64,000 nucleotides of DNA from Chitinophaga nivalis (GTDB lineage Bacteria; Bacteroidota; Bacteroidia; Chitinophagales; Chitinophagaceae). The notes under the pieces are model-generated. The model was given only the letters and a program-made list of their open reading frames with translations. It had not been told where the DNA came from and searched no databases. Below, in pieces: positions 55,001 to 64,000 of this stretch; within the stretch, counting starts at the first letter, position 1; each line of letters begins with the position of its first letter. Position numbers and translations under genes: made by a program. The stretch is from assembly GCF_025989125.1 (NCBI RefSeq), contig NZ_JAPDNR010000001.1, positions 4,632,301 to 4,696,300 of the forward strand, written 5' to 3'.

Positions 55001-58000
55001 CGTTGGCACAACCAGGTGTTGGCACTTTGGGTGATTCGCTGTAAGTCACCTTGATGTCGGCTACCGGTGTACAGTTGTCTGTTACGGTGTACTTCACATC
55101 GGCCGGAGCAGGTACTTTATCACAGTCTACTGTGGTATCCGCTGCTGGTTTCAAGGTGAATACCGGTGCAGTTCTGTCTACTACGGTTACGTTTTGTTTG
55201 ATCGTAGTGGTGTTACCGCAACCATCGGAAGCTACCCAGGTACGGGTAAATACGTAGGCGTTGGTACAACCCGGTGTCGGCACTTTCGGTGTTTCGCTGT
55301 AAGTAACGGTGATCTGTGCTGCAGGCGTACAATTGTCGCTCACAGTGTATTTCACGTCATCTTTAGCAGGTACTTTATCGCAATCCACGGTGGTATCCGC
55401 CGCTGGTTTCAGGTGGAATACCGGTGCTGTTCTGTCAATTACAGTTACGTTTTGTTTGATCGTAGCACTGTTGCCGCAACCATCTTCTGCCACCCAGGTA
55501 CGGATGAAAGTATAAGCGTTGGCACAACCAGGAGTATTGATCTTAGGTGATTCACTGTAGGTCACCTTAATTTGACCGGCAGGGGTACAGTTGTCGCTTA
55601 CGCTGAACTTCACATCTGCCTCTGTTGGTACTTTATCACAATCAACGGTGGTATCCGCCGCTGGTTTGAGATTGAATACCGGTGCTGTTCTGTCTATCAC
55701 ATTTACTACCTGTGTGATCGTAGTTGCGTTGCCACAACCGTCGGTTGCTATCCAGGTACGGGTGAATGTGTAGGCGTTGGCACAACCAGGTGTATTCACT
55801 TTCGGTGATTCGCTGTACGCTACTTTAATATTAGCTACCGGAGTACAGTTGTCTGTTACCAGGAACCTTACCTGAGATGGGGTAGGTACCTTGTCACAAT
55901 CCACGGTTGTATCAGCCGCAGGTGTCATGGTGAATACAGGCGCTGTTCTGTCTACTACGGTTACATTCTGTTTAACGGTTGTTGCATTGCCACAACCATC
56001 AGTAGCTATCCAGGTACGTACAAAGGTGTAAGCGTTGGTACAGCCGGCAGTTGGTACTTTCGGCGACTCGCTGTACGTTACTTTGATGTTGGTCACTGGT
56101 GTACAGTTGTCTGTTACTGCATATTTCACATCAGCCGGGGTAGGTACCTTGTCACAATCCACGGTCGTATCCGCCGCAGGTTTCAGGGTAAATACCGGTG
56201 CTGTTCTGTCTACCACATTTACTTTCTGTTTGGTGGTAGCACTGTTGCCACAACCGTCGGACACCACCCATATACGGGTAAAGGTATAGGCATTGGCGCA
56301 ACCCGGCGTTGGCACTTTTGGTGTTTCGCTGTAATCAATTTTGATGTTCGCAGGGAGACAGTTATCTGTTACGATGACGATTACATCCTCTTTGGCCGGT
56401 ACCCTGTCACAATCTACGGTAGTATCAGCCGCAGGTTTCAGGAGGAAGGTAGGAGGCGTTCTGTCTACCACGCTTACATTTTGTTTGATGGTAGTTGTAT
56501 TACCACAACCATCCGCAGCTACCCAGATACGGGTAAAGTTGTAAGTGTTGTTACAGCCTGGCGCCGGTACTTTCGGTGTTTCACTGTAGGTAACCTTGAT
56601 ATCACCAACCGGTGTACAGTTATCCGTTACAATGTATTTCACGTCAGCCGGATCAGGTACTTTGTCACAATCCACAACGGTGTCAGCGACTGGTTTGTAG
56701 GTAAATACCGGTGCGATGTTATCTATTACCGTCACTTTCTGGCTGGTTTCAGCCGTGTTGCCACAGGCATCAGTTGCGGTCCAGGTGCGGGTGAAGGTGT
56801 AGGCATTGGCACAACCCACTGTTGGAATTTTCGGTGAGTCGGTGATTTTTACCTGAATTTTTGTTACTGGTGTACAGTTGTCTGTTACACTGAATTTCAC
56901 ATTGGCCGGAGCAGGTACCTTATCGCAATCGACGGTGGTATCTGCCGCTGGTTTCCAGGTGAATACCGGTGCGGTTTTATCCTGTACGGTTACTTTCTGG
57001 CTGATCGTAGCTGTGTTACCACAACCATCTGCCGCTACCCAGGTACGGGTGAAGGTGTAACCATTCGGACAACCCGGTGTCGGTACTTTTGGTGACTCGG
57101 TGTAAGTTACCCTGATGTTCGCTACTGGCGTACAGTTGTCTGTCACGGTGTATTTCACATCAGCAGGAGCAGGCACCTTATCGCAATCCACGGTAGTATC
57201 CGCGGCTGGTTTCAGGCCAAATTCCGGTGCTTTGTTATCTATCACGGTCACTTTCTGGCTGATGGATGTTTTGTTACCACAACCATCTTCTGCCAACCAG
57301 GTGCGGGTGAAGGTGTATGCATTGGCACAACCTGCAGTCGGTACTTTTGGTGATTCGGTATAGGTCACTTTGATGTTGGCTACCGGTGTACAGTTGTCTG
57401 TAACGGTGAACTTCACATCAGCAGGAGCAGGTACCTTGTCACAATCTACCGTCGTATCAGCCGCTGGTTTCAGTCCGAATACCGGTGCTGTTCTGTCTAC
57501 TACGGTTACATTCTGGGTAATGGATGTTTTGTTGCCACAACCATCAACAGCCAGCCAGGTACGGGTAAAGGAGTAGGCGTTGGCACAACCTGCTGCAGGC
57601 AGCTTCGGTGTTTCGCTGTATACTACTCTGATATCGCTGGTTGGTGTACAATTATCTGTTACTACCAGTTTGATATCTTCTTTAGCAGGTACTTTATCGC
57701 AATCTACCGTGGTATCTGCTGCTGGTTTCAAGGTGAATACCGGCGCAGTTCTGTCTACTACGGTCACGTTTTGTTGAATGGTGGTTGCATTACCACAACC
57801 ATCTTCCGCTACCCAGGTACGGGTAAAGGTATAAGCGTTGTCACAACCGGCAGTTGGTACTTTCGGTGATTCGGTATAGGTTACCTTGATACTTCCTACT
57901 GGTGTACAGTTATCGGTAACGGTAAATTTCACGTCATCTTTGGTCGGTACCTTATCGCAATCTACAGTCGTATCAGCCGCTGGTTTCACACCAAATACCG

Positions 58001-61000
58001 GTGCTGTTCTGTCTATCACATTTACTACCTGTTTGATGGTAGCTGTGTTACCACAACCATCGGCAGCCACCCATGTACGGGTGAAGGTGTAGGCATTGGC
58101 ACAACCTGGTGTGTTTACTTTTGGAGACTCGCTGTAAGTCACTTTAATATTACCTACCGGCGTACAATTGTCTGTAACGGCATATTTCAGGTCACCGGCC
58201 AGTGGTACTTTGTCACAGTCTACGGTGGTATCCGCAGCTGGTTTCAGTACAAACTTCGGTGCTTCATTATCTACCACAGTCACTTTCTGGGTGATGGTAG
58301 CAGTGTTACCACAACCATCTGCCGCTACCCATGTACGGGTGAAGGTATATGCGTTGGCACAACCTGCAGTCGGTACTTTTGGAGACTCGGTATACGTTAC
58401 CTTGATGTTGGCTACCGGCGTACAGTTGTCTGTAACGGTGTATTTCACATCTGTTGGCGTCGGCACCTTATCGCAATCTACGATGGTATCTGTCGCTGGT
58501 TTCAGGGTGAATACCGGTGCAGTTCTGTCTACTACGGTTACTTTCTGGCTGATGGATGTTTTATTACCACAACCATCTTCTGCTACCCATGTACGGGTGA
58601 AGGTGTATGCGTTGGCACAACCAGCAGTCGGCGCTTTCGGTGATTCAGTATACGTCACTTTAATGTTACCCACTGGTGTACAGTTGTCTGTCACAGTGTA
58701 TTTCACATCAGCAGGCGCAGGTACTTTATCACAATCTACCGTTGTATCAGCAGCAGGTTTCAGACCGAATACCGGTGCTGTTCTGTCTACTACCGTCACA
58801 TTTTGAGAGATAGATGTTTTGTTGCCACAACCGTCTTCTGCTACCCAGGTACGGGTGAAGGTGTATGCGTTGGCACAACCAGCAGTCGGTGCTTTAGGTG
58901 ATTCAGTATACGTTACTTTAATGTTACCCACTGGTGTACAGTTGTCTGTCACAGTGTATTTCACATCAGCAGGCGCAGGTACTTTATCACAATCTACCGT
59001 GGTATCAGCAGCTGGTTTCAGCCCGAATACCGGAGCAGTTCTGTCTACTACGGTTACTTTCTGAGAGATAGATGTTTTGTTACCACAACCATCTTCTGCT
59101 ACCCAGGTACGGGTGAAGGTGTATGCGTTGGCACAACCAGCAGTCGGTGCTTTAGGTGATTCAGTATACGTCACTTTAATGTTACCCACTGGTGTACAGT
59201 TGTCTGTTACCGTGTATTTCACATCAGCAGGAGCCGGTACCTTGTCACAATCTACCGTCGTATCCGCAGCAGGTTTCAGCCCGAATACCGGTGCTGTTCT
59301 GTCTACTACAGTTACATTTTGGGTGATGGTAGATTTGTTACCACAACCGTCTTCTGCTACCCAGGTACGGGTGAAGGTGTATGCGTTGGCACAACCCGCA
59401 GTCGGCGCTTTAGGTGATTCAGTATACGTCACTTTGATGTTGGCTACTGGTGTACAGTTGTCTGTAACGGTGTATTTCACATCAGCCGGAGCAGGCACCT
59501 TATCACAATCTACGGTGGTATCAGCGGCAGGTTTCAGACCAAACTTAGGCGCTTCATTATCTACCACAGTCACTTTCTGGGTGATGGTAGCAGTGTTTCC
59601 ACAACCATCTGCCGCTATCCAGGTCCGGATGAAGGAGTAGGCGTTGGCACAGCCTGCAGTTGGTACTTTAGGCGACTCAGAGTAAGTCACTTTGATATTA
59701 CCTACCGGTGTACAGTTGTCTGTCACGGTAAATTTCACATCTGCCTGGGTTGGTACCTTATCACAGTTTACAGTAGTATCTGCGGCAGGTTTCAGCCCGA
59801 ATACAGGTGCAGTTTTATCTACCACAGTAACGTTCTGTGAGATAGATGTTTTGTTACCACAACCATCTTCAGCCAACCAGGTACGGGTGAAGGTATATGC
59901 GTTAGCACAACCCGCAGTCGGTACTTTCGGCGATTCGGTATAGGTTACTTTGATGTTGGCTACCGGTGTACAGTTATCTGTAACGGTATATTTCACATCG
60001 CCCGGAGCTGGTACCTTATCACAATCCACAGTGGTATCTGCGGCAGGTTTCAGCCCAAACTTCGGCGCTTCATTATCTACCACAGTCACTTTCTGGCTGA
60101 TGGATGTTTTATTGCCACAACCATCTTCTGCCACCCAGGTACGGATGAAGGAGTAGGCGTTGGCACAACCGGCAGTTGGTACTTTAGGTGACTCGCTGTA
60201 GGTTACCTTGATGTTGGCTACCGGTGTACAGTTGTCTGTAACGGTATACTTCACATCCGCCGGAGCAGGTACCTTATCACAATTCACGGTGGTATCCGCC
60301 GCAGGTTTCAGTCCGAATACCGGCGCAGTTCTGTCTACTACGGTCACTTTCTGAGAGATAGATGTTTTGTTACCACAACCATCTTCTGCTACCCAGGTAC
60401 GGGTGAAGGTGTATGCGTTGGCACAACCCGCAGTCGGTGCTTTTGGAGACTCGGTATAGGTCACTTTGATGTTACCCACTGGTGTACAGTTGTCTGTCAC
60501 AGTGTATTTCACATCAGCAGGAGCCGGTACCTTATCACAATCTACCGTCGTATCCGCCGCAGGTTTCAGTCCGAATACCGGTGCTGTTCTGTCTACTACG
60601 GTCACATTTTGGGTGATGGTAGATTTATTACCACAACCATCTTCTGCTACCCAGGTACGGGTGAAGGTGTATGCATTGGCACAACCTGCAGTCGGTGCTT
60701 TTGGTGATTCAGTATAGGTCACTTTGATGTTGCCTACAGTGGTACAGTTGTCTGTAACGGTGTATTTCACATCAGCAGGAGCCGGTACCTTATCACAATC
60801 CACGGTGGTATCCGCAGCTGGTTTCAGACCAAACTTAGGCGCTTCATTATCTACCACGGTCACTTTCTGGGTGATGGTAGCGGTGTTTCCACAACCATCT
60901 GCCGCTACCCATGTACGGGTGAAGGTGTATGCGTTGGCACAACCAGCAGTTGGTACTTTGGCAGATTCGGAGTAAGTCACTTTAATATTACCTACCGGTG

Positions 61001-64000
61001 TACAGTTGTCTGTCACGGTAAATTTCACATCTGCCTGGGTGGGTACCTTATCGCAATTCACCGTAGTGTCAGCGGCAGGTTTCAGCCCGAATACAGGTGC
61101 AGTTTTATCTACCACAGTAACGTTCTGAGAGATAGATGTTTTGTTACCACAACCATCTTCTGCCAACCAGGTACGGGTGAAGGTATATGCGTTGGCACAA
61201 CCTGCAGTCGGTACTTTCGGCGATTCGGTGTAGGTTACTTTGATGTTGGCTACCGGTGTACAGTTGTCTGTAACGGTGTACTTCACATCGCCCGGAGCAG
61301 GTACCTTATCACAATCTACGGTGGTATCTGCGGCAGGTTTCAGCCCAAACTTAGGCGCTTCATCATCTACCACGGTCACTTTCTGGCTGATGGATGTTTT
61401 ATTGCCACAACCATCTTCTGCGATCCAGGTACGGATGAAGGAGTAGGCGTTGGCACAACCAGCAGTCGGCACTTTAGGTGATTCGGAGTAGGTCACTTTG
61501 ATATTACCCACTGGTGTACAGTTGTCTGTCACAGTGTATTTCACATCAGCCGGAGCAGGCACCTTATCACAATCTACTGTCGTATCAGCGGCAGGTTTCA
61601 GTCCGAATACCGGAGCCGTTCTGTCTACTACAGTTACATTTTGGGTGATAGTAGATTTATTACCACAACCATCTTCTGCTACCCATGTACGGGTGAAGGT
61701 GTATGCGTTGGCACAACCAGCAGTCGGTGCTTTTGGTGATTCAGTATACGTCACTTTGATGTTGGCTACCGGCGTACAGTTGTCTGTCACGGTGTATTTC
61801 ACATCAGCAGGAGCAGGTACCTTATCACAATCCACGGTGGTATCTGCGGCAGGTTTCAGCCCAAACTTAGGTGCTTCATTATCTACCACGGTCACTTTCT
61901 GGGTGATGGTAGCGGTGTTTCCACAACCATCTGCCGCTACCCAGGTACGGGTGAAGGAGTAGGCGTTGGCACAACCAGCCGTTGGTACTTTAGGCGACTC
62001 AGAATAAGTCACTTTGATATTACCTACCGGAGTACAATTGTCTGTCACGGTAAATTTCACATCTGCCTGGGTGGGTACCTTATCGCAATTCACAGTAGTG
62101 TCTGCGGCAGGTTTCAGTCCAAATACAGGTGCGGTTTTATCAACAACAGTAACATTCTGAGAGATAGCTATTTTGTTACCACAACCATCTTCTGCCAACC
62201 AGGTACGGGTGAAGGTATATGCGTTGGCACAACCCGCAGTCGGTACTTTCGGCGATTCGGTATAGGTTACTTTGATGTTGGCTACCGGTGTACAGTTGTC
62301 TGTTACAGTGTACTTCACATCAGCCGGAGCAGGCACCTTATCACAATCTACCGTTGTATCAGCAGCAGGTTTCAGCCCGAATACCGGCGCTGTTCTATCT
62401 ACTACCGTAACATTCTGAGAGATAGCTGTTTTGTTACCACAACCATCTTCAGCCAACCAGGTACGGGTGAAGGTATATGCGTTGGCACAACCCGCAGTCG
62501 GTACTTTAGGCGATTCGGTATAGGTTACTTTGATGTTGGCTACCGGTGTACAGTTGTCTGTCACGGTGTACTTCACATCGCCTGGAGCAGGCACCTTATC
62601 ACAATCTACGGTGGTATCCGCAGCAGGAATCAGTCCAAACTTAGGCGCTTCATTATCTACCACGTTCACTTTCTGTGTGAGGGTAGTTTTATTACCACAA
62701 CCATCTTCTGCCATCCAGGTACGGATGAAGGAGTAGGCGTTGGCACAACCCGCAGTTGGTACTTTAGGTGATTCGGAGTAGGTCACTTTGATGTTACCCA
62801 CTGGTGTACAGTTGTCTGTCACAGTGAATTTCACATCAGCCGGAGCAGGTACCTTATCACAATTCACGGTGGTATCCGCCGCAGGTTTCAGTCCGAATAC
62901 CGGAGCAGTTCTGTCTACTACGGTTACATTCTGTGTGATGGTAGATTTATTACCGCAACCATCTTCTGCTACCCAGGTACGGGTGAAGGTATATGCGTTG
63001 GCACAACCCGCAGTTGGTGCTTTCGGTGATTCAGTATACGTCACTTTGATGTTGCCTACAGTGGTACAGTTGTCTGTAACGGTGTATTTCACATCCGCCG
63101 GAGCCGGTACTTTATCACAATCCACGGTGGTATCCGCAGCTGGTTTCAGACCAAACTTAGGCGCTTCATTATCTACCACGTTCACTTTCTGAGAGATAGA
63201 TGTTTTGTTACCGCAACCATCTTCTGCCAACCAGGTACGGGTGAAAGAGTAGGCGTTGGCACAGCCTGCAGTTGGCACTTTAGGAGACTCAGAATAAGTC
63301 ACTTTGATATTACCTACCGGTGTACAGTTATCTGTCACGGTAAATTTCACATCTGCCTGGGTTGGTACCTTATCGCAGTTTACAGTAGTATCTGCGGCAG
63401 GTGTCAGCCCGAATACAGGTGCGGTTCTATCTACAACAGTCACATTCTGAGAGATAGCTGTTTTGTTACCACAACCATCTTCTGCTACCCATGTACGGGT
63501 GAAGGTGTATGCGTTAGCACAACCCGCAGTCGGTACTTTCGGCGATTCGGTATAGGTTACTTTGATGTTGGCTACCGGTGTACAGTTGTCTGTCACGGTG
63601 TACTTCACATCGCCAGGAGCAGGAACCTTATCACAATCTACTGTCGTATCAGCGGCAGGTTTCAGCCCAAACTTAGGCGCTTCATCATCTACCACGGTCA
63701 CTTTCTGGGAGATAGCTGTTTTGTTACCGCAACCATCTTCTGCGGTCCAGGTACGGATGAAGGAATAGGCGTTAGCACAACCCGCAGCAGGTACTTTAGG
63801 AGACTCAGAATAAGTCACTTTGATGTTACCCACTGGTGTACAGTTGTCTGTAACGGTGAATTTCACATCAGCAGGAGCAGGAACCTTATCACAATCTACG
63901 GTGGTATCCGCCGCAGGTTTCAGTCCGAATACCGGAGCCGTTCTGTCTACTACGGTCACATTTTGGGTGATGGTAGATTTATTACCACAACCATCTTCTG
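52050..64000 (-). CDS. Giant HYR-repeat cell-surface protein with type B T9SS C-terminal domain (partial)
   Basis: At least 3,982 residues. The frame is still open at 64000, so the N-terminus lies outside the window and the GTG at 63959 is not the start. Order from the N-side: 40 tandem HYR-like Ig-type repeats of about 86 residues (53652-64000), then five Ig/PKD-like units of about 70-80 residues with the pattern DTTICxG, YLWSTG, YWVSV (about 52330-53400). Last comes a CHU_C / type B sorting domain of about 88 residues (AFSPNGDGRNDVF, VFNRWGELIF, GWDGKYKG, GTYVW). The C-terminal domain directs export through the type IX secretion system to the surface. Each HYR unit keeps four Cys (DCD, DNC, GC, DGCGN), probably two disulfides. 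A role in adhesion, gliding or cell-cell contact is likely from the family, not proven. Confidence 0.92.
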   Translation of the reverse strand, partial: EDGCGNKSTITQNVTVVDRTAPVFGLKPAADTTVDCDKVPAPADVKFTVTDNCTPVGNIKVTYSESPKVPAAGCANAYSFIRTWTAEDGCGNKTAISQKVTVVDDEAPKFGLKPAADTTVDCDKVPAPGDVKYTVTDNCTPVANIKVTYTESPKVPTAGCANAYTFTRTWVAEDGCGNKTAISQNVTVVDRTAPVFGLTPAADTTVNCDKVPTQADVKFTVTDNCTPVGNIKVTYSESPKVPTAGCANAYSFTRTWLAEDGCGNKTSISQKVNVVDNEAPKFGLKPAADTTVDCDKVPAPADVKYTVTDNCTTVGNIKVTYTESPKAPTAGCANAYTFTRTWVAEDGCGNKSTITQNVTVVDRTAPVFGLKPAADTTVNCDKVPAPADVKFTVTDNCTPVGNIKVTYSESPKVPTAGCANAYSFIRTWMAEDGCGNKTTLTQKVNVVDNEAPKFGLIPAADTTVDCDKVPAPGDVKYTVTDNCTPVANIKVTYTESPKVPTAGCANAYTFTRTWLAEDGCGNKTAISQNVTVVDRTAPVFGLKPAADTTVDCDKVPAPADVKYTVTDNCTPVANIKVTYTESPKVPTAGCANAYTFTRTWLAEDGCGNKIAISQNVTVVDKTAPVFGLKPAADTTVNCDKVPTQADVKFTVTDNCTPVGNIKVTYSESPKVPTAGCANAYSFTRTWVAADGCGNTATITQKVTVVDNEAPKFGLKPAADTTVDCDKVPAPADVKYTVTDNCTPVANIKVTYTESPKAPTAGCANAYTFTRTWVAEDGCGNKSTITQNVTVVDRTAPVFGLKPAADTTVDCDKVPAPADVKYTVTDNCTPVGNIKVTYSESPKVPTAGCANAYSFIRTWIAEDGCGNKTSISQKVTVVDDEAPKFGLKPAADTTVDCDKVPAPGDVKYTVTDNCTPVANIKVTYTESPKVPTAGCANAYTFTRTWLAEDGCGNKTSISQNVTVVDKTAPVFGLKPAADTTVNCDKVPTQADVKFTVTDNCTPVGNIKVTYSESAKVPTAGCANAYTFTRTWVAADGCGNTATITQKVTVVDNEAPKFGLKPAADTTVDCDKVPAPADVKYTVTDNCTTVGNIKVTYTESPKAPTAGCANAYTFTRTWVAEDGCGNKSTITQNVTVVDRTAPVFGLKPAADTTVDCDKVPAPADVKYTVTDNCTPVGNIKVTYTESPKAPTAGCANAYTFTRTWVAEDGCGNKTSISQKVTVVDRTAPVFGLKPAADTTVNCDKVPAPADVKYTVTDNCTPVANIKVTYSESPKVPTAGCANAYSFIRTWVAEDGCGNKTSISQKVTVVDNEAPKFGLKPAADTTVDCDKVPAPGDVKYTVTDNCTPVANIKVTYTESPKVPTAGCANAYTFTRTWLAEDGCGNKTSISQNVTVVDKTAPVFGLKPAADTTVNCDKVPTQADVKFTVTDNCTPVGNIKVTYSESPKVPTAGCANAYSFIRTWIAADGCGNTATITQKVTVVDNEAPKFGLKPAADTTVDCDKVPAPADVKYTVTDNCTPVANIKVTYTESPKAPTAGCANAYTFTRTWVAEDGCGNKSTITQNVTVVDRTAPVFGLKPAADTTVDCDKVPAPADVKYTVTDNCTPVGNIKVTYTESPKAPTAGCANAYTFTRTWVAEDGCGNKTSISQKVTVVDRTAPVFGLKPAADTTVDCDKVPAPADVKYTVTDNCTPVGNIKVTYTESPKAPTAGCANAYTFTRTWVAEDGCGNKTSISQNVTVVDRTAPVFGLKPAADTTVDCDKVPAPADVKYTVTDNCTPVGNIKVTYTESPKAPTAGCANAYTFTRTWVAEDGCGNKTSISQKVTVVDRTAPVFTLKPATDTIVDCDKVPTPTDVKYTVTDNCTPVANIKVTYTESPKVPTAGCANAYTFTRTWVAADGCGNTATITQKVTVVDNEAPKFVLKPAADTTVDCDKVPLAGDLKYAVTDNCTPVGNIKVTYSESPKVNTPGCANAYTFTRTWVAADGCGNTATIKQVVNVIDRTAPVFGVKPAADTTVDCDKVPTKDDVKFTVTDNCTPVGSIKVTYTESPKVPTAGCDNAYTFTRTWVAEDGCGNATTIQQNVTVVDRTAPVFTLKPAADTTVDCDKVPAKEDIKLVVTDNCTPTSDIRVVYSETPKLPAAGCANAYSFTRTWLAVDGCGNKTSITQNVTVVDRTAPVFGLKPAADTTVDCDKVPAPADVKFTVTDNCTPVANIKVTYTESPKVPTAGCANAYTFTRTWLAEDGCGNKTSISQKVTVIDNKAPEFGLKPAADTTVDCDKVPAPADVKYTVTDNCTPVANIRVTYTESPKVPTPGCPNGYTFTRTWVAADGCGNTATISQKVTVQDKTAPVFTWKPAADTTVDCDKVPAPANVKFSVTDNCTPVTKIQVKITDSPKIPTVGCANAYTFTRTWTATDACGNTAETSQKVTVIDNIAPVFTYKPVADTVVDCDKVPDPADVKYIVTDNCTPVGDIKVTYSETPKVPAPGCNNTYNFTRIWVAADGCGNTTTIKQNVSVVDRTPPTFLLKPAADTTVDCDRVPAKEDVIVIVTDNCLPANIKIDYSETPKVPTPGCANAYTFTRIWVVSDGCGNSATTKQKVNVVDRTAPVFTLKPAADTTVDCDKVPTPADVKYAVTDNCTPVTNIKVTYSESPKVPTAGCTNAYTFVRTWIATDGCGNATTVKQNVTVVDRTAPVFTMTPAADTTVDCDKVPTPSQVRFLVTDNCTPVANIKVAYSESPKVNTPGCANAYTFTRTWIATDGCGNATTITQVVNVIDRTAPVFNLKPAADTTVDCDKVPTEADVKFSVSDNCTPAGQIKVTYSESPKINTPGCANAYTFIRTWVAEDGCGNSATIKQNVTVIDRTAPVFHLKPAADTTVDCDKVPAKDDVKYTVSDNCTPAAQITVTYSETPKVPTPGCTNAYVFTRTWVASDGCGNTTTIKQNVTVVDRTAPVFTLKPAADTTVDCDKVPAPADVKYTVTDNCTPVADIKVTYSESPKVPTPGCANAYTFIRTWIAEDGCGNKTSISQNVTVVDRTAPVFTLKPVADTTVDCDKVPAPADVKYTVTDNCTPAGNIKVAYSESAKVPTPGCANGYTFTRTWVATDGCGNATTISQRVTVQDTTKPVFTVKPVADTTVDCDKVANLDKLPVVATDNCSPAANVKITYTDAPRVTQPGCVNSYTFIRTWTATDDCNNRATFEQHITVQDTTKPVFSAVAPKDTLVNCDQVPAWPVITATDNCSANIQVVTGTRKVTVPGACAGNYKEIRTWTATDECGNKAFMQQTITVQDTTKPVFVVAPPADTTVSCDDIPAPANNVKVTDNCSTTGNGLTLTRSIRTEKIPGACVNNYRIIRTWEAKDACGNTTIMTQVVTVKDTTRPVISPAPADVIIYCQDEIPAPPVLTATDNCDYSFPKKAIYSEDPYVKDICKGYTIVRRWTIMDACGNKANDVIQQVIVKPCDKPQLTATLPSNCSDNPMITLQTTGNVSKPTYTLVSVTPANAVKGLPYTQTSNVFNLNGATSASFIVTDGQTGCSSDTMTYHLTYIQKPVVKLGNDTTICGGNSLVLDAGAANFAYQIKWSTGATTQRINVATAGTYWVSVSNGQCVTTDTIEVSLVPTPLVDIPDTTICRGQSVKLDAYVNGAQYLWSTGSTSSSILVSTQEEFWVKVMKSGCITIDTVKVRVNPPPDISLTRDTTICPDQSIMLTVTSNGGRIQWQTGETTNSIVVNQPGAYWVSVSRDNCVVKETVNVRAKPTLNLDLGPDRNICPGGSVVLDGTNPDAISYLWNDGDPNPVKTVTQAGKYKLAVMDRFCQRIYTDSVNVNMTGLPKVNLGRDTTLCKGETLTLRAEGGNITGVRWDNGSAGPSLTVSNGGTYTVTVFNDCGSATDDITVDVVYCEPKPELPNAFSPNGDGRNDVFRPVVRGAMFDYELRVFNRWGELIFMTSDDHKGWDGKYKGVPVDVGTYVWWLTYRKVAGGATNVLKGEVTVVR
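53652..64000 (-). repeat. Tandem array of 40 units of about 258 bp
   Basis: The period is 258 bp (86 codons); three of the last four units are shorter or longer by a few codons. Units 1-22 from the right edge are nearly identical in protein sequence, while units 23-40 diverge progressively toward the C-terminus. Unit headers alternate between DRTAPVF, D[NDK]EAPKF-type and DKTAPVF. Distinct unit types recur with 4-5-unit spacing, for example matching sequences near 59950, 61240, 62530 and 63562 (1,290, 1,290 and 1,032 bp apart). The array is therefore a higher-order repeat and a challenge for short-read assembly. Confidence 0.95.

Noticed and set aside
57115..63768. Many plus-strand ORFs of 60-210 codons opposite the giant gene
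   Set aside because: They recur every 258 bp with nearly the same sequence and are antisense shadows of the HYR repeat units.
53652..64000. Regular spacing suggested a CRISPR-like or other DNA-level array
   Set aside because: The 258-bp period is an exact codon multiple, the frame stays open throughout, and the units are protein domains with conserved Cys; there are no short repeats with unique spacers.

Overview
The window looks like chromosome of a Bacteroidota bacterium close to Chitinophaga (Chitinophagaceae). The grounds are a SusC-style TonB receptor with an N-terminal CarboxypepD_reg-like domain, a DUF5686 protein, a giant surface protein ending in a type B T9SS (CHU_C, gliding-motility-associated) domain, a DUF3347 lipoprotein, weak Shine-Dalgarno sites, and many promoters of the Bacteroidota form TTTG-N19-TAnnTTTG. 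Assignments were made by reading motifs; no database search was run.

Layout. 1-3213: end of a surface-glycan operon (glycosyltransferase tail, NAD sugar epimerase, methyltransferase, membrane GT2). 3385-9160: GNAT-nitrilase fusion, thiamine-binding protein, YeiH exporter and SpmA/B-like protein, YchF. 9398-16406: an apparently complete retron, bounded by two strong terminators. It has a WGR/HEAT (ARM-type) protein, a SWIM zinc-finger protein, an unannotated msr-msd RNA (about 14474-14709) and a retron reverse transcriptase. 16490-22271: TonB receptor, then methionine/sulfur genes (metX divergent from osmC-metZ). 22795-28273: small membrane proteins, a DUF5686 outer-membrane protein and the tRNA hydroxylase TrhO. 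28441-36276 (minus strand): a heavy-metal efflux set (response regulator, histidine kinase, TolC, adaptor, CusA-type RND pump). 36373-42826: ABC-F protein, DUF3347 lipoprotein, a hendecad coiled-coil protein, thrS and infC. 42947-50989: HEAT-like protein, HD-domain PhnZ-like protein, CDF transporter, serine hydrolase, serA, a secreted CBM9/DOMON-like protein and an S41 protease. 51340-51784: probable gene remnant. 52050-64000 (minus strand, runs off the edge): a surface protein of more than 3,980 residues with 40 tandem 86-residue HYR-like repeats in view.

The most notable system is the retron. The 15-nt a1/a2 inverted repeats, the 74-nt msd hairpin with an 18-bp perfect stem, and the RT motifs NAxxH, YADD and VTG can all be read directly. 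The two accessory genes match what I recall as the type XIII retron (ARM + WHSWIM + RT), a predicted anti-phage system. The second is the repeat array, whose N-proximal half shows recent homogenisation in 4-5-unit blocks.
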